NCBI GenBank assembly: GCA_025041195.1
Contig: JAKCFM010000001.1
Coordinates: 2,046,001 to 2,110,000, forward strand
Direction: 5' to 3'
Length of the DNA stretch: 64,000 bases
DNA from: Halobacteriales archaeon YIM A00013
GTDB lineage: Archaea; Halobacteriota; Halobacteria; Halobacteriales; Haloarculaceae
The notes under the pieces were generated by a model that was not told the origin of the DNA, made no database searches, and worked only from the letters and a program-made list of their open reading frames with translations. A program made the position numbers and the translations under genes. Position 1 is the first letter of the stretch. Each line of letters starts with the position of its first letter. Below are positions 56,132 to 64,000 of this stretch, one piece after another.

Positions 56132-56824
56132 ATGGAAGAAAATCGACAGCAAAGGCCCATCATGGACAGCTTCTGGTCGCTGGAATACACACACGACAGC
56201 GAGCTCGCGGTGGACGAATACGATCTCCGGACGCCACACGAGCTGGTTCGTCGCGCCCTCGATCGGTGGAGCGAGCCGGGAGATTGTGTGCTCGATCCGT
56301 TCGCTGGCTACGGGACGACGCTATCCGTAGCCGAATCGATGGATCGTGAGCCAATTGGTGTCGAGTATGAACTAGAGCGGGTGAACTACGCCCGCGGGCA
56401 GCTCGACAATCCAACACGGATCCGGCAGGGCGATCTCCGAACGATCGATCTGAACTCGCTCGGGCGCTGTGACTGTTGTTTCACATCACCACCGTTTATG
56501 GAACAAACTGACAGTCGGAACCCGTTCGAAAATTATGGGGGTACGAGCAGTTACGATTCCTATCTCGACGACATCGAGACCATCTTCGAACGGCTTCGAT
56601 CGGCGTTCGTTCCCGGAGCACGGGTGATTCTCGACATCGTGAACATGAAACACGAGGGGCGGGTGACGACGCTCGCCTGGGACGTGGCCGATCGGCTGTC
56701 AAACCATTATACGTTCGATGGCGAGCAGGTGGTCGTCTGGGAAGGGAGCGGGGACGCGACCGACGGTCGGTACGGCTACGGGTTCGACCACTCCTACTGT
56801 CTGGTGTTTTCCGTTCCGGAATGA
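56132..56824 (+). CDS. DNA methylase-like (N4/N6) methyltransferase
   Basis: A 230-residue methyltransferase. SAM motif DPFAGYGTT comes first (about residue 55) and the catalytic TSPPF later (about 128), the reverse order to the usual SPPY-first bacterial N4/N6 enzymes. GGTSSYDSYLDDIETIFERLRSAFVPGARVILDIVNMKHEG follows. No restriction gene is near, so it is an orphan, possibly an RNA or DNA methylase. The start ATG 56132 is favoured by the conserved beginning (MDSFWSLEYTHD just downstream). Its 3' end overlaps a convergent gene by 31 bases. Confidence 0.75.
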   Translation: MEENRQQRPIMDSFWSLEYTHDSELAVDEYDLRTPHELVRRALDRWSEPGDCVLDPFAGYGTTLSVAESMDREPIGVEYELERVNYARGQLDNPTRIRQGDLRTIDLNSLGRCDCCFTSPPFMEQTDSRNPFENYGGTSSYDSYLDDIETIFERLRSAFVPGARVILDIVNMKHEGRVTTLAWDVADRLSNHYTFDGEQVVVWEGSGDATDGRYGYGFDHSYCLVFSVPE

Positions 56825-57555
56825 GCGGTCCGTTCGAGGATCACACCGATTGTAGCGGCATGGATCGACACGATCAGCCCGCTGCCAATGGGACCAACAA
56901 GTGGAATGCTCAACAGCAGATGGTGGCCAAAACCGAGGACGGTGAAAATGGCCAGAATCGTCCAGCCATAGCCTTGTGTTCGACGCCAGCTCTGCTGTAT
57001 CGCTCCACGAATCGTCACACCATCCACGATCAGTCCAGGAACGAGAAACAGCCGAACGAATACGAACGCACCGATACCGAACAGAGAGATTGCGATCCAC
57101 ACGCTCTTTACGTCGAGCTGCACGGACAGCAACAACACAAGAAAGACAAACACCACGTAGCGACCGGCAGTTCGCCTCGTGATCGGTTGTGCTCGAATGC
57201 TGGACAGCACAAATAGCCCCGCCCCAACGCTGACGAGAAAGCCCACAAGCTGGAGTATGATCAGCCACACAAACCATTGGGCTCGCAATCCACCGACAGC
57301 ATTCAGCTCTGTCGTCGTGGTCCCGGCGATGGCTACCGGCACATCAAGCGAGATCGCAAACCGGAGCTCCTGAACGCCGACATAGTCGGTCACCGGGATC
57401 GGATCCCAGCGACGGAGCCCTTCGATAGCAGCGAGAACAGCTCCAGCAGCCATCGGAACGAGGATCGCCATTTTGTCGTCTATGAGGCTCTGAATTGCCT
57501 GTTGTAGCACCTGAAGAGAGCCAATTCGTGACCGTTCGTCGGGCCCCTCACTCAT
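56794..57555 (-). CDS. Membrane protein, six or so spans (DUF7847-like)
   Basis: A 253-residue membrane protein. It starts MSEGPDERSRIGSLQVLQQAIQSL, with hydrophobic segments near residues 30-50, 95-125, 140-165, 175-200 and 215-245. The pattern DGVTIRGAIQQSWRRTQGYGWTI is seen in archaeal proteins of the DUF7847 / GlpQ-membrane-like group, unknown role. The ATG at 57555 overlaps the stop of a short upstream reading frame by 4 bases. The 3' end overlaps the methylase gene on the other strand. Confidence 0.7.
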   Translation of the reverse strand: MSEGPDERSRIGSLQVLQQAIQSLIDDKMAILVPMAAGAVLAAIEGLRRWDPIPVTDYVGVQELRFAISLDVPVAIAGTTTTELNAVGGLRAQWFVWLIILQLVGFLVSVGAGLFVLSSIRAQPITRRTAGRYVVFVFLVLLLSVQLDVKSVWIAISLFGIGAFVFVRLFLVPGLIVDGVTIRGAIQQSWRRTQGYGWTILAIFTVLGFGHHLLLSIPLVGPIGSGLIVSIHAATIGVILERTAHSGTENTRQ

Positions 57556-57701
57556 GGTGCCTCCCGGGCGTATACAGGTTCGGTCCAAGCAGTTGGTTGG
57601 GATACGCTTGGTCCCATTGGATTCGTCACGCCTGCCGTGAACAATCCACCGACACCAGCACAGAATCCGAGAATTTGCCGTCGAGTCGAACGAGTAGACA
57701 C
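57552..57701 (-). CDS. Possible 49-residue Tat-exported mini-protein
   Basis: A GTG-started 49-codon frame: STRSTRRQILGFCAGVGGLFTAG is a Tat-like signal (TRRQIL, hydrophobic core), followed by a short tail. The stop overlaps the ATG of the membrane-protein gene by 4 bases (ATGA). A TATA-like box (CTTATTATC) lies about 35 bases before the GTG. It has no relative that I recognise. The overlap and signal suggest a real co-translated small secreted peptide, but it could be chance. Confidence 0.4.
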   Translation of the reverse strand: MSTRSTRRQILGFCAGVGGLFTAGVTNPMGPSVSQPTAWTEPVYAREAP

Positions 57702-57945
57702 GATTGTCTGTTGTTAGATTGATAGATAATAAGCGTATCCCTGCGAACAGATGCTGACAAACAGTATCCATGACCGAATAGTTCTTCTCGCCACCCAGCC
57801 ACTCCCGGACGGCGACCGACTACCACACGAAGAATAAATAGTCTATTATAAACAAATTAGAATGTCATATCTGCAGCGTAATCGTATTCAACTCCAACGC
57901 AACGGTCTTCTGGCTTTATCTGTTCAGTTGCTGTCAAGAGAGGGT

Positions 57946-58734
57946 ATGGCAGAGACAGTCATGAGACGGCGGGCCGTACTACGAGCAATCGCAGGGACGG
58001 GCCTTGGAGCGGTCTCTGTCAGCGCTTCACGCCCTGCAAGGGCTCACATTTCCAGGCGAATGGCCACGCGGGAGTTGTCGGTTCCGGGCTCAGAGCATAC
58101 GCTCGAAGTGATGACGACCACGGCAGGGACGAATGGGCCGACAGCGTTGGTTGTTGGCGGCGTCCACGGTGACGAGATCGCTGGCTATCGTGCGGCAGAA
58201 TCGTTCGCCAACTGGACGCCAGAAGCCGGCAAGCTGGTGTTGCTTCCGCGGGCGAACCCAGGAGCAATCGCAGACGACAGTCGTTCAACCGGCACTGGCG
58301 ATCTGAATCGGAAGTTCGTTCCAGACGAGCAGCCGACGACACCGCTCGCACGGACAATCTGGAATTTCGTACTGGAGACCAATCCAGACGCCCTGATGAG
58401 TTTACACGAATCGCGTGGAATTTTCGGAGGGGAGCCAGCAGGAGTGGGACAGACCGTGTTTTGTTCGCCTCGAAAGGAGGGGTACGATGCAGCGCAGATG
58501 GGCGTCCGACGCGCGAATCGATCGGTTTCCCAGTCCAGGCTCGCATTTAAACGAGGAACGATCAGTCCACCGGATGATGAACCAATCGGCCTCTTGACGG
58601 AAAAGGCGACGTACGATGCGAACATTCCGTCGTTCATCGTCGAGACCTACTGGAGCAACCCGCTTGCAAAGCGAATTGGCTGGCATCAGGCGACAGTGCG
58701 TGGGGTGCTCGACTACTTCGATCTCATCGACTAA
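57946..58734 (+). CDS. Tat-exported aspartoacylase/AstE-like zinc hydrolase, second copy
   Basis: A 262-residue member of the same family as the 49.2 kb gene. The Tat signal is RRRAVLRAIAGTGLGAVSVSASRPARA. Zinc site is GGVHGDEIAGYRA (His, Glu) and ALMSLHES (His), and DLNRKF is present. The start ATG 57946 is chosen for the signal; 57961 is equally possible. Similarity to the other copy includes TPLARTIWNF and SLHESRG. Gene stands alone; it may cleave acyl-amino acids outside the cell (inference). Confidence 0.85.
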   Translation: MAETVMRRRAVLRAIAGTGLGAVSVSASRPARAHISRRMATRELSVPGSEHTLEVMTTTAGTNGPTALVVGGVHGDEIAGYRAAESFANWTPEAGKLVLLPRANPGAIADDSRSTGTGDLNRKFVPDEQPTTPLARTIWNFVLETNPDALMSLHESRGIFGGEPAGVGQTVFCSPRKEGYDAAQMGVRRANRSVSQSRLAFKRGTISPPDDEPIGLLTEKATYDANIPSFIVETYWSNPLAKRIGWHQATVRGVLDYFDLID

Positions 58735-58760
58735 GTCGGCGTTGGATCGCGTTCGTGCGA

Positions 58761-59921
58761 TCAGTGGACTGGATCGGAGGTGAGTACTGCGAACGTATCG
58801 AACCGCGTTAGCAGTACAAACGCCCCGGCGAGCACCACTGCTGTTGCGAACACGAACGGCACGGTCTCACCGTAGGTCTGACCGAGCAAGCCGGCCGTGA
58901 TCGGCGCGAACGCCCCACCAATAAATCGCAAACTGTTGAACGCGCCTGACGCAACCGATCGACCGTGGTCGGAGACACCCATCGCGAGCGTCGTGAGATT
59001 CGCATTGAGCATGCCACAGAGGAGGCCACCCAGAACAACAAGCACCGAGAGTGTCATGCTGTCGGTCGAGAGCCACATGAGCGCCAACAGGGCGCCAAAC
59101 AGCACGAGCGAGAAACTGGTCACTTTCGTAATTCCGTACCGCGGATTGAGACGGGGGGAAACGGTGGTCGAGCCAACAACCAACAGCAGGCCCCACACGA
59201 AGAACACGAGACCGATCTGGACCGTCCCAACGCCCAGAATCAGTGGGGTGTAGGCAAACAGCGTGAAATAGCCGAACGTGTACAACATTCCAACGATTGC
59301 GGCCGTGCGCACGCCCGAATGGCGGTAGGTCTCAACGACATCGCGAACGCCCTGTTTCCGTTCCGTGGCTGGCTCGCGAACGGTCATCACCACGAATGCG
59401 ATGGCAAGAACCATGATGACGCTGGCACCGACAAACGGGAGTCGCCACGAGTTCGTACCCAGAACCCCACCGAGCAGTGGCCCACAGGCAATACCAAATC
59501 CGAGCGACGCCTCGTAGTACCCAATTGCCCGCTCGGTGTTTTTGTTGGCCACACCAACGATGATCGAAAGGGCCGTAGTCGTGAACAACGCGTTGCCGAG
59601 CCCCCAGAACCCACGAAGCACGCTCAACGCTTCGACCGTCGAAACGAGTGCACACGCACCAGAAAACACGGCCACGATGGAGAGTCCGAGAACCAACGTC
59701 CGCCGGCTGCCGATCCGCGTGGCAAGCGCGCCCGCCACCAGATTTGCCAGCCCCATTATCAGCAGATAGCTCGTGAACAGGAACATCACCATGAAATGTG
59801 ACGCGCCCAGCTCACGGGCTATGCTCGGCAAAATCGGATCGACAATACCAATACCGAGAAACGAACCAAACGTTGCAACCGCCGTTGCCAACACCGCTGG
59901 GTGAGTCCCCCTAATTCTCAT
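58761..59921 (-). CDS. Major facilitator superfamily transporter
   Basis: A 386-residue MFS carrier with twelve predicted spans. The N-domain motif A is GALATRIGSRRTLVLG, the second motif A region VVGSTTVSPRLNPRYGITKVT follows, and motif C-like GFGIACGPLLGGVLG resembles drug efflux carriers. The ATG at 59921 (MRIRGTHPAVLA) matches the family start; upstream codons look non-coding. A palindrome lies in its promoter (59982-59993). Substrate unknown, drug:H+ antiport-like. Confidence 0.9.
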   Translation of the reverse strand: MRIRGTHPAVLATAVATFGSFLGIGIVDPILPSIARELGASHFMVMFLFTSYLLIMGLANLVAGALATRIGSRRTLVLGLSIVAVFSGACALVSTVEALSVLRGFWGLGNALFTTTALSIIVGVANKNTERAIGYYEASLGFGIACGPLLGGVLGTNSWRLPFVGASVIMVLAIAFVVMTVREPATERKQGVRDVVETYRHSGVRTAAIVGMLYTFGYFTLFAYTPLILGVGTVQIGLVFFVWGLLLVVGSTTVSPRLNPRYGITKVTSFSLVLFGALLALMWLSTDSMTLSVLVVLGGLLCGMLNANLTTLAMGVSDHGRSVASGAFNSLRFIGGAFAPITAGLLGQTYGETVPFVFATAVVLAGAFVLLTRFDTFAVLTSDPVH

Positions 59922-60298
59922 ATAGTAACAAATTCTGAGGCGCTCAAATATGTGTTGATTATGAGACAGTATGTCGAACTGATACCATGGTATATAATTC
60001 ACATCCACCGTGAAATTCCTTCGTAGTCCGTCACTTTTGATGTTCGAACCATCCGAGTGCGATCGTTATATAATCGAGATAACAATTATGATTGAATGTG
60101 AACATACCCAACGATGACTGTTTTGAGATATGAATTGGTGGGGAAATGGTGTTCGAAAACGGTTCTGCGGTCACTGTCGTGGCACCAGTCAGCCCCGTCA
60201 CCAGAACTGGCCAGGATAGTACTAGCAGAACGATTTCGGACACGCGCAACCCCCCACCCAAACAGCCTTGAACGTACCAGTGTGATCACCTACTGAGA
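59922..60298. other. Intergenic region between MFS and citrate synthase-like genes
   Basis: This 377-base region holds divergent promoters and no secure gene. The MFS side has TTATATA on the minus strand overlapping a perfect 12-bp palindrome ATACCATGGTAT (59982-59993). The right part has AT-rich motifs near 60068-60090. A 76-codon minus-strand frame (60031-60261) with a hydrophobic start overlaps nothing but is unsupported. Confidence 0.45.
59982..59993. promoter_or_regulatory. Perfect palindrome in the MFS promoter, possible operator
   Basis: ATACCATGGTAT, a perfect 12-bp palindrome, overlaps the TATA-like TTATATA of the MFS gene on its downstream side, 60-70 bases before the ATG. That is a typical place for a repressor to block polymerase assembly. 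Confidence 0.45.
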
Positions 60299-61753
60299 GT
60301 GACACCATCGATCTTCGATCCCGGACTCACTGCAACGGCAATCGCCGAGACGAGCTGTAGCAATATCGATGCTGAGAACGGGACGGTCCACATTCGGGGC
60401 TATTCGATCGAAGCGATCGCTGCAAAAGCCAGCTACGAGGAGGCCACATGGCTACTCCGCAACGGTCGGCTCCCAACGACCGACGCCGTCGAATCGTTTC
60501 GGGGGGCGCTCGCGAAACGGCGGTCGATTTCCGAGCCGGTAGAGACGGTGCTCAAAACGGCTGCGCAAGCGAATCGATCGGTGATGGAGGCGCTCCAAAT
60601 GGGACTTGCCACAGCGACCGTGAACGGTGACGATACGCTGATCGAAACCAGCCGCGTCGTATCGATCTGTCCGACGATCGTCACCACGTACTGGCGATAT
60701 CGCGAGGGCGTCACCCCAATTCACCCAGACGCTTCGTACTCACACACCGAAAATCTCTGGTATATGCTCACCGGGATGGAACCGGATGCGGCTACCGTCG
60801 CCGGCCTTGAGACGTATCTGACGACAATCATCGAGCACGGCGTCACACCCTCTACGTTCGCCGCTCGAATCGTTGGGTCGACGGGGGCAGATCCGTTCTC
60901 CGCGGCCACCGCGGCGGTCGGTGCGCTGACGGGACCGCGCCACGGTGGCGCACTTGCACGAATTCACACGTTGTTGACGAACAAGGATGCCGTAGAAACT
61001 CCAGCAGCGTTCGTCGAGCAGCGACTCACAGCAAGTGAGTCGATTCCCGGCTTCGGACACAGCGTCTACACCGGGTGCGATCCCCGTGCGGAGATACTGA
61101 AAGCGTGCGCCACAACGATGCTCGAAAACCACGGCGACAGGTCGCTGCTAAACACTGCCACAGCACTCGAAGCGGCCGTTCACGACCAGGTGGCTGGATC
61201 CGACCATCCGTCCGCTCCCAACGTGGATTTCTACGCCGTCGTCTTGCTCGATGCGCTCGCGGTGCCACCACCGCTGTTTCCAGCCATGTTTGCGATCGGA
61301 CGGACGGCTGGCTGGATGGCACAGTATCTCGAACAGCTCGAAAGCGAGACCCTGCTCAGGCCTCGATCCCAATATAAGGGTCCAGAACCCAGATCCTGGG
61401 TGTCTCGTGCCGATCGTGACGCGGCAATTGCAGGCGCTCAGCTCGAACCCGACACGCTCGCCGAGCTTGCAGACGCCTTCAAACTGCTTTCTGAGCCGAG
61501 TCGACTCGAACTGCTCGCAATTCTCGATCAGGCGAACACGCCGCTCTCGTATTCGACATTCCACGAGCGGAGTTCGATTGCGGACAAGGGGCGGTTCAAC
61601 TATCATCTCCGACGGCTTCGGGGAACACTCATCGCAAACGACGGCGCAACGTACACCCTGCGGGCTCCTGGCCAACGGATCGTCGACCGATTGCTAGACG
61701 GCGATATCACATCGTCCGTCGAGCAAGTAAGCGATGCTGACAGGGAACACTGA
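60299..61753 (+). CDS. Citrate synthase-like enzyme fused to a winged-helix domain
   Basis: A 484-residue fusion. Residues 1-370 are citrate synthase-like: catalytic His in GPRHGGA (His215), His in GFGHSVY (His254), Asp in NVDFY (Asp310), and the substrate Arg in DPRAEIL. Residues about 385-470 (LAELADAFKLLSEPSRLELLAILDQ, then DKGRFNYHLRRLRG and YTLRAPGQRIVDRLL) form an ArsR-like winged helix common in haloarchaeal regulators. A condensing enzyme joined to a DNA-binding domain is unusual and may sense its substrate. The start GTG 60299 fits alignment with the next gene. Confidence 0.85.
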   Translation: MTPSIFDPGLTATAIAETSCSNIDAENGTVHIRGYSIEAIAAKASYEEATWLLRNGRLPTTDAVESFRGALAKRRSISEPVETVLKTAAQANRSVMEALQMGLATATVNGDDTLIETSRVVSICPTIVTTYWRYREGVTPIHPDASYSHTENLWYMLTGMEPDAATVAGLETYLTTIIEHGVTPSTFAARIVGSTGADPFSAATAAVGALTGPRHGGALARIHTLLTNKDAVETPAAFVEQRLTASESIPGFGHSVYTGCDPRAEILKACATTMLENHGDRSLLNTATALEAAVHDQVAGSDHPSAPNVDFYAVVLLDALAVPPPLFPAMFAIGRTAGWMAQYLEQLESETLLRPRSQYKGPEPRSWVSRADRDAAIAGAQLEPDTLAELADAFKLLSEPSRLELLAILDQANTPLSYSTFHERSSIADKGRFNYHLRRLRGTLIANDGATYTLRAPGQRIVDRLLDGDITSSVEQVSDADREH

Positions 61754-61849
61754 TTCTCCGCACACGGTGTGTGGATCGCGGTGCGTACCACCGTAAGGTT
61801 CCTTCTGACCTGATTTCACGATGGAGGGACGACCCATGCCATAAATCTG

Positions 61850-61869
61850 GAGAATCAGCGTTCTCCAAA
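61850..61869. promoter_or_regulatory. 7-bp hairpin/inverted repeat between the two citrate synthase-like genes
   Basis: TGGAGAA (61850-61856) and TTCTCCA (61863-61869) flank a 6-base loop, 40 bases before the second gene's ATG. It could end the first transcript or be an operator for the winged-helix domain of the upstream fusion. Confidence 0.4.
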
Positions 61870-61908
61870 TTATTATTTCTCGTTGCTCCGTCCGCCAAAT
61901 AGATATCG

Positions 61909-63036
61909 ATGGTTGACAACTCACTGCATCGTGGGGTCGAAGACATTGCGGTCACAGAGACGGAATTGAGCGATATCGATGGTGAGAGCGGCTCGCTCAT
62001 CATCAGGGGTGTCCCAATCGAGGTGCTGGCGAACAATGCGACCTTCGAGGAGAGCTGTTATCTGCTGTTCAACGATCGCCTGCCGACTGAACCCCAGCTT
62101 GCAAGGTTTCAGCAGCGGCTTTCCGAGCATCGACAGCTTCCGGACCGGGTAGCGACGGTGCTGTCGCAGGCAGCCGCCGAGGCGGTCCATCCGATGGACG
62201 CCGTCCGAATGGGCGTGGCCGCGCTCGATTTTGATGACAAACCACCAGCTGAACAGGCCGTTCGACTGGTGGCGGTGGTACCGACGATCGTCGCGGCGTA
62301 CTGGCGATATCGAGCGGGAGAAGCTCCTGTCGAGCCGCGGGCGGAGCTTCGCCACGCCGAGAACTATCTATACATGCGTACCGGAACGGAACCCGAACCG
62401 GCGGTCGTCGACGCGCTTGAGGCGTATCTGATCGCAGTGATCGACCACGGGCTCAACGCCTCAACCTTTGTCGCCAGGTCGATCGTCTCGACGGAATCGG
62501 ATCTGGTGTCGGCGGTAACGGGAGCCGTTGGCGCGCTCAAAGGACCGCGTCACGGTGGTGCGCCTGGTCCGGTCCTTGAAACCCTACGGACGGTGGCAAC
62601 AACCGGGTCGCCCACAGCGACTGTCGAGTCAGTCCTCGAATCTGGTGATCGGCTGATGGGCTTTGGTCACCGGGTGTATCGAACCCGCGATCCGCGTGCG
62701 GCCGTGCTCGCCAGCGTGGCAGAACGGCTGGATGCACACACCGACGGCTCAACGCTGTTCGAAACCGCCAGCTCGTTCGAGGAAGTCGCCCGTGAGAAAC
62801 TGGCCGCACACCATCCGGATCGACGACTGGAAACGAACGTGGAGTTCTACACGGCGGTCGTGCTAGACGGGATCGACATTCCGCCGGCGCTGTTTACTCC
62901 CACGTTCGCTGTCTCCCGCGTTGTCGGCTGGACGACACACTGTCTGGAGGAACTCGAAGATCCAAAGCTCGTCCGTCCCACTGCACGCTACACTGGAAAA
63001 CGAGATCGAGGGTGGACACCACGATCGGATCGATAG
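61909..63036 (+). CDS. Citrate synthase-like enzyme (no fused domain)
   Basis: A 375-residue paralog of the upstream enzyme with no C-terminal extension. Motifs: KGPRHGGAPG (His215), MGFGHRVYRTRDPRA (His254 and Arg), and TNVEFYTAVVLD where the usual catalytic Asp is Glu (Glu312). I recall Glu here in some CitA-like members of the family, so this could be a subfamily trait. The product is not predictable: citrate, 2-methylcitrate or another condensation. It lies 155 bases after the fusion gene on the same strand; the tandem arose by duplication. Confidence 0.88.
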   Translation: MVDNSLHRGVEDIAVTETELSDIDGESGSLIIRGVPIEVLANNATFEESCYLLFNDRLPTEPQLARFQQRLSEHRQLPDRVATVLSQAAAEAVHPMDAVRMGVAALDFDDKPPAEQAVRLVAVVPTIVAAYWRYRAGEAPVEPRAELRHAENYLYMRTGTEPEPAVVDALEAYLIAVIDHGLNASTFVARSIVSTESDLVSAVTGAVGALKGPRHGGAPGPVLETLRTVATTGSPTATVESVLESGDRLMGFGHRVYRTRDPRAAVLASVAERLDAHTDGSTLFETASSFEEVAREKLAAHHPDRRLETNVEFYTAVVLDGIDIPPALFTPTFAVSRVVGWTTHCLEELEDPKLVRPTARYTGKRDRGWTPRSDR

Positions 63037-63228
63037 CGAGCGCCTCTGGACCCAATGACGGCGACAGACCGGCGGGTTCCGAACTAGCGTCGTGATCGGC
63101 GACGAGAGAATCGGTAGCGTCGAACTGCTACGGTACCCGTATAGCGTGGCTTTCTCCTCTGATTTGAGTAATAACTGTTGGGCCGTGTTCAGTCCTGATG
63201 GCCAAACCGAGATAGGAGAGCAGTCCTA

Positions 63229-63804
63229 TCAACTGGTAACACGGAATCGAAGATGGGTTGCCGAGGCTGATTCGGTCACGTCGATGAGATCCAATTCGAT
63301 CTGCTCACCATCCAGATTCTCGAACAACGGCGTTCCGCCACCCAACAGCACCGGCGCGAGATGAATCACAATCGCATCGACCAGTCCAGCAGCGAGAAAT
63401 TGCTGGCAGATGCTCGCGCCGCCCATCACACTGACAGTCTCCGCACCCGCGGCTGCCGTTGCCTGATCGAGCGCGCTTTCGATGCCATCGGTTACGAACG
63501 TGTAGACGCCATCAGCAGGGGGATCCGATGGTGGGTCGTGCGTGACGACGAACACCGGACGGCGGGCAGAACCCGTCGGGCCATCCGCCCCCCACCACGG
63601 GAGCGAACTGTCGTACGTCGTGCGGCCAGCGATGACCGCTCCCAGGTTGGCTGTCGCCTCCGCGAGGAGTTGGCTGCCAACGGCATCGTCTATCCAGTCG
63701 TGTAGTTGGGCGCCACCTTCCCCGAGAGGTTGCTCTGGAGTCTGGGTATCCGCGGTGATGTATCCGTCCAGCGAGATGCTGATGTCGATGACCACTGTAC
63801 TCAT
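63229..63804 (-). CDS. Dihydrofolate reductase/RibD-like reductase
   Basis: A 191-residue RibD C-terminal/DHFR-family protein: STVVIDISISLDGYITAD, NLGAVIAGRTTYDSSLPWW, VSVMGGASICQQFLAAGLVDAIVIHLAPVLLGGGTPLF and IELDLIDVTES. It likely binds NADPH and reduces an unknown substrate. The ATG overlaps by 4 bases the stop of another member upstream (63801-64000), so they are a tandem pair. Confidence 0.88.
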   Translation of the reverse strand: MSTVVIDISISLDGYITADTQTPEQPLGEGGAQLHDWIDDAVGSQLLAEATANLGAVIAGRTTYDSSLPWWGADGPTGSARRPVFVVTHDPPSDPPADGVYTFVTDGIESALDQATAAAGAETVSVMGGASICQQFLAAGLVDAIVIHLAPVLLGGGTPLFENLDGEQIELDLIDVTESASATHLRFRVTS

Positions 63805-64000
63805 GTGGATGGCTCCTCGGTTGCCGTTGGCTGGTATGTGAGAATCACGGCATCTGCACTGGTTCTCTCCACATCGATCAGCTCCAACTGCGTCGGCTCA
63901 ATCGCATCGGTGAACAGCTGCGTCCCGCTCCCGTGAATAATTGGATGCAGCCAGATCCGATACTCATCCACGAGCTGGTTCGCTATGAGCGTCTCCAACA
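63801..64000 (-). CDS. Second RibD/DHFR-like reductase, C-terminal part (runs off the window)
   Basis: Only the last 66 or so codons are in the window, in the order ...NQLVDEYRIWLHPIIHGSGTQLFTDAIEPTQLELIDVERTSADAVILTYQPT, which is the C-terminal segment of the same family as the next gene. The stop overlaps the downstream ATG by 4 bases (ATGA). The N-terminal part lies beyond 64000. Confidence 0.85.
   Translation of the reverse strand, partial: LETLIANQLVDEYRIWLHPIIHGSGTQLFTDAIEPTQLELIDVERTSADAVILTYQPTATEEPST

Noticed and set aside
60031-60261. 76-codon minus-strand frame with a signal-like start
   Set aside because: It overlaps promoter sequence between two divergent genes and has no ribosome binding site or overlap with a neighbour. 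Composition is not convincing.

Overview
The window comes from a halophilic archaeon (class Halobacteria). The RNA polymerase large subunits are split (B''/B' and A'/A''). The translation factors are archaeal (EF-1alpha, EF-2, aIF5B, S10/S12/S7 of archaeal type). The proteins are acidic, several exported proteins carry twin-arginine signals with haloarchaeal-type lipoboxes, and tRNAs lack an encoded CCA. Base composition looks moderate for the group. I do not assign a genus. No rRNA and no CRISPR array were seen.

Layout. 1-3.8 kb: start of an ammonium transporter, a SAM methyltransferase, an arylsulfotransferase-like exported propeller, a PemK/MazF-type toxin-antitoxin pair, and a tRNA-Ala flanked by partial tRNA copies. 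4-11.3 kb: tuf-rpsJ, homoserine dehydrogenase with a coupled ACT-domain protein, an ATPase of the archaeal AAA/DUF234 type, and EF-2. 11.4-18.6 kb: a three-gene ABC exporter, a CPBP membrane protease, a haloarchaeal HExxH protein and a TnpB-only insertion sequence. Together these separate fusA from the rpsL-rpsG pair. 18.6-29.5 kb: a hairpin-rich region, rpsG, rpsL, a small membrane protein where nusA is expected, then rpoA'' (with a homing-endonuclease intein), rpoA', rpoB', rpoB'' and rpoH, all read leftward. 29.7-34.3 kb: tRNA-Asp, a membrane glycosyltransferase, a Tat-exported DsbA-like protein and a lipoprotein. 34.3-41 kb: carbon metabolism, with acyl-CoA dehydrogenase and 3-hydroxyacyl-CoA dehydrogenase, an aldolase-fructose bisphosphatase operon and an acyl-CoA carboxylase carboxyltransferase. 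41-46.5 kb: two PH-domain membrane proteins, a very large membrane-anchored UvrD-like helicase and a MaoC-like hydratase. 46.5-50 kb: a structured leader RNA before a 45-residue Cys-rich protein coupled to a second Cys-rich protein, two tandem paralogous lipoproteins and a Tat-exported aspartoacylase-like hydrolase. 50-58.7 kb: hisB with an ACT regulator, a coupled cluster (PRC-barrel, Nob1, FAD oxidoreductase), aIF5B, arginine decarboxylase, a DNA-methylase-like protein, and a second aspartoacylase-like protein. 58.7-64 kb: an MFS carrier, two tandem citrate-synthase-like enzymes (one fused to a winged-helix domain) and two RibD/DHFR-like reductases.

How the genes fit together. Two blocks are the conserved transcription/translation core: rpoH to rpsG, and the separate fusA and tuf-rpsJ loci. 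Gluconeogenesis (fba-fbp), beta-oxidation-type genes, amino-acid biosynthesis (hom, hisB with ACT proteins) and polyamine/agmatine synthesis (pdaD) form ordinary housekeeping units. The accessory material most worth study is the bistable leader RNA at 46.5 kb, the citrate-synthase/winged-helix fusion at 60.3 kb, the hairpin array at 18.6 kb and the membrane-anchored helicase at 42.3 kb.
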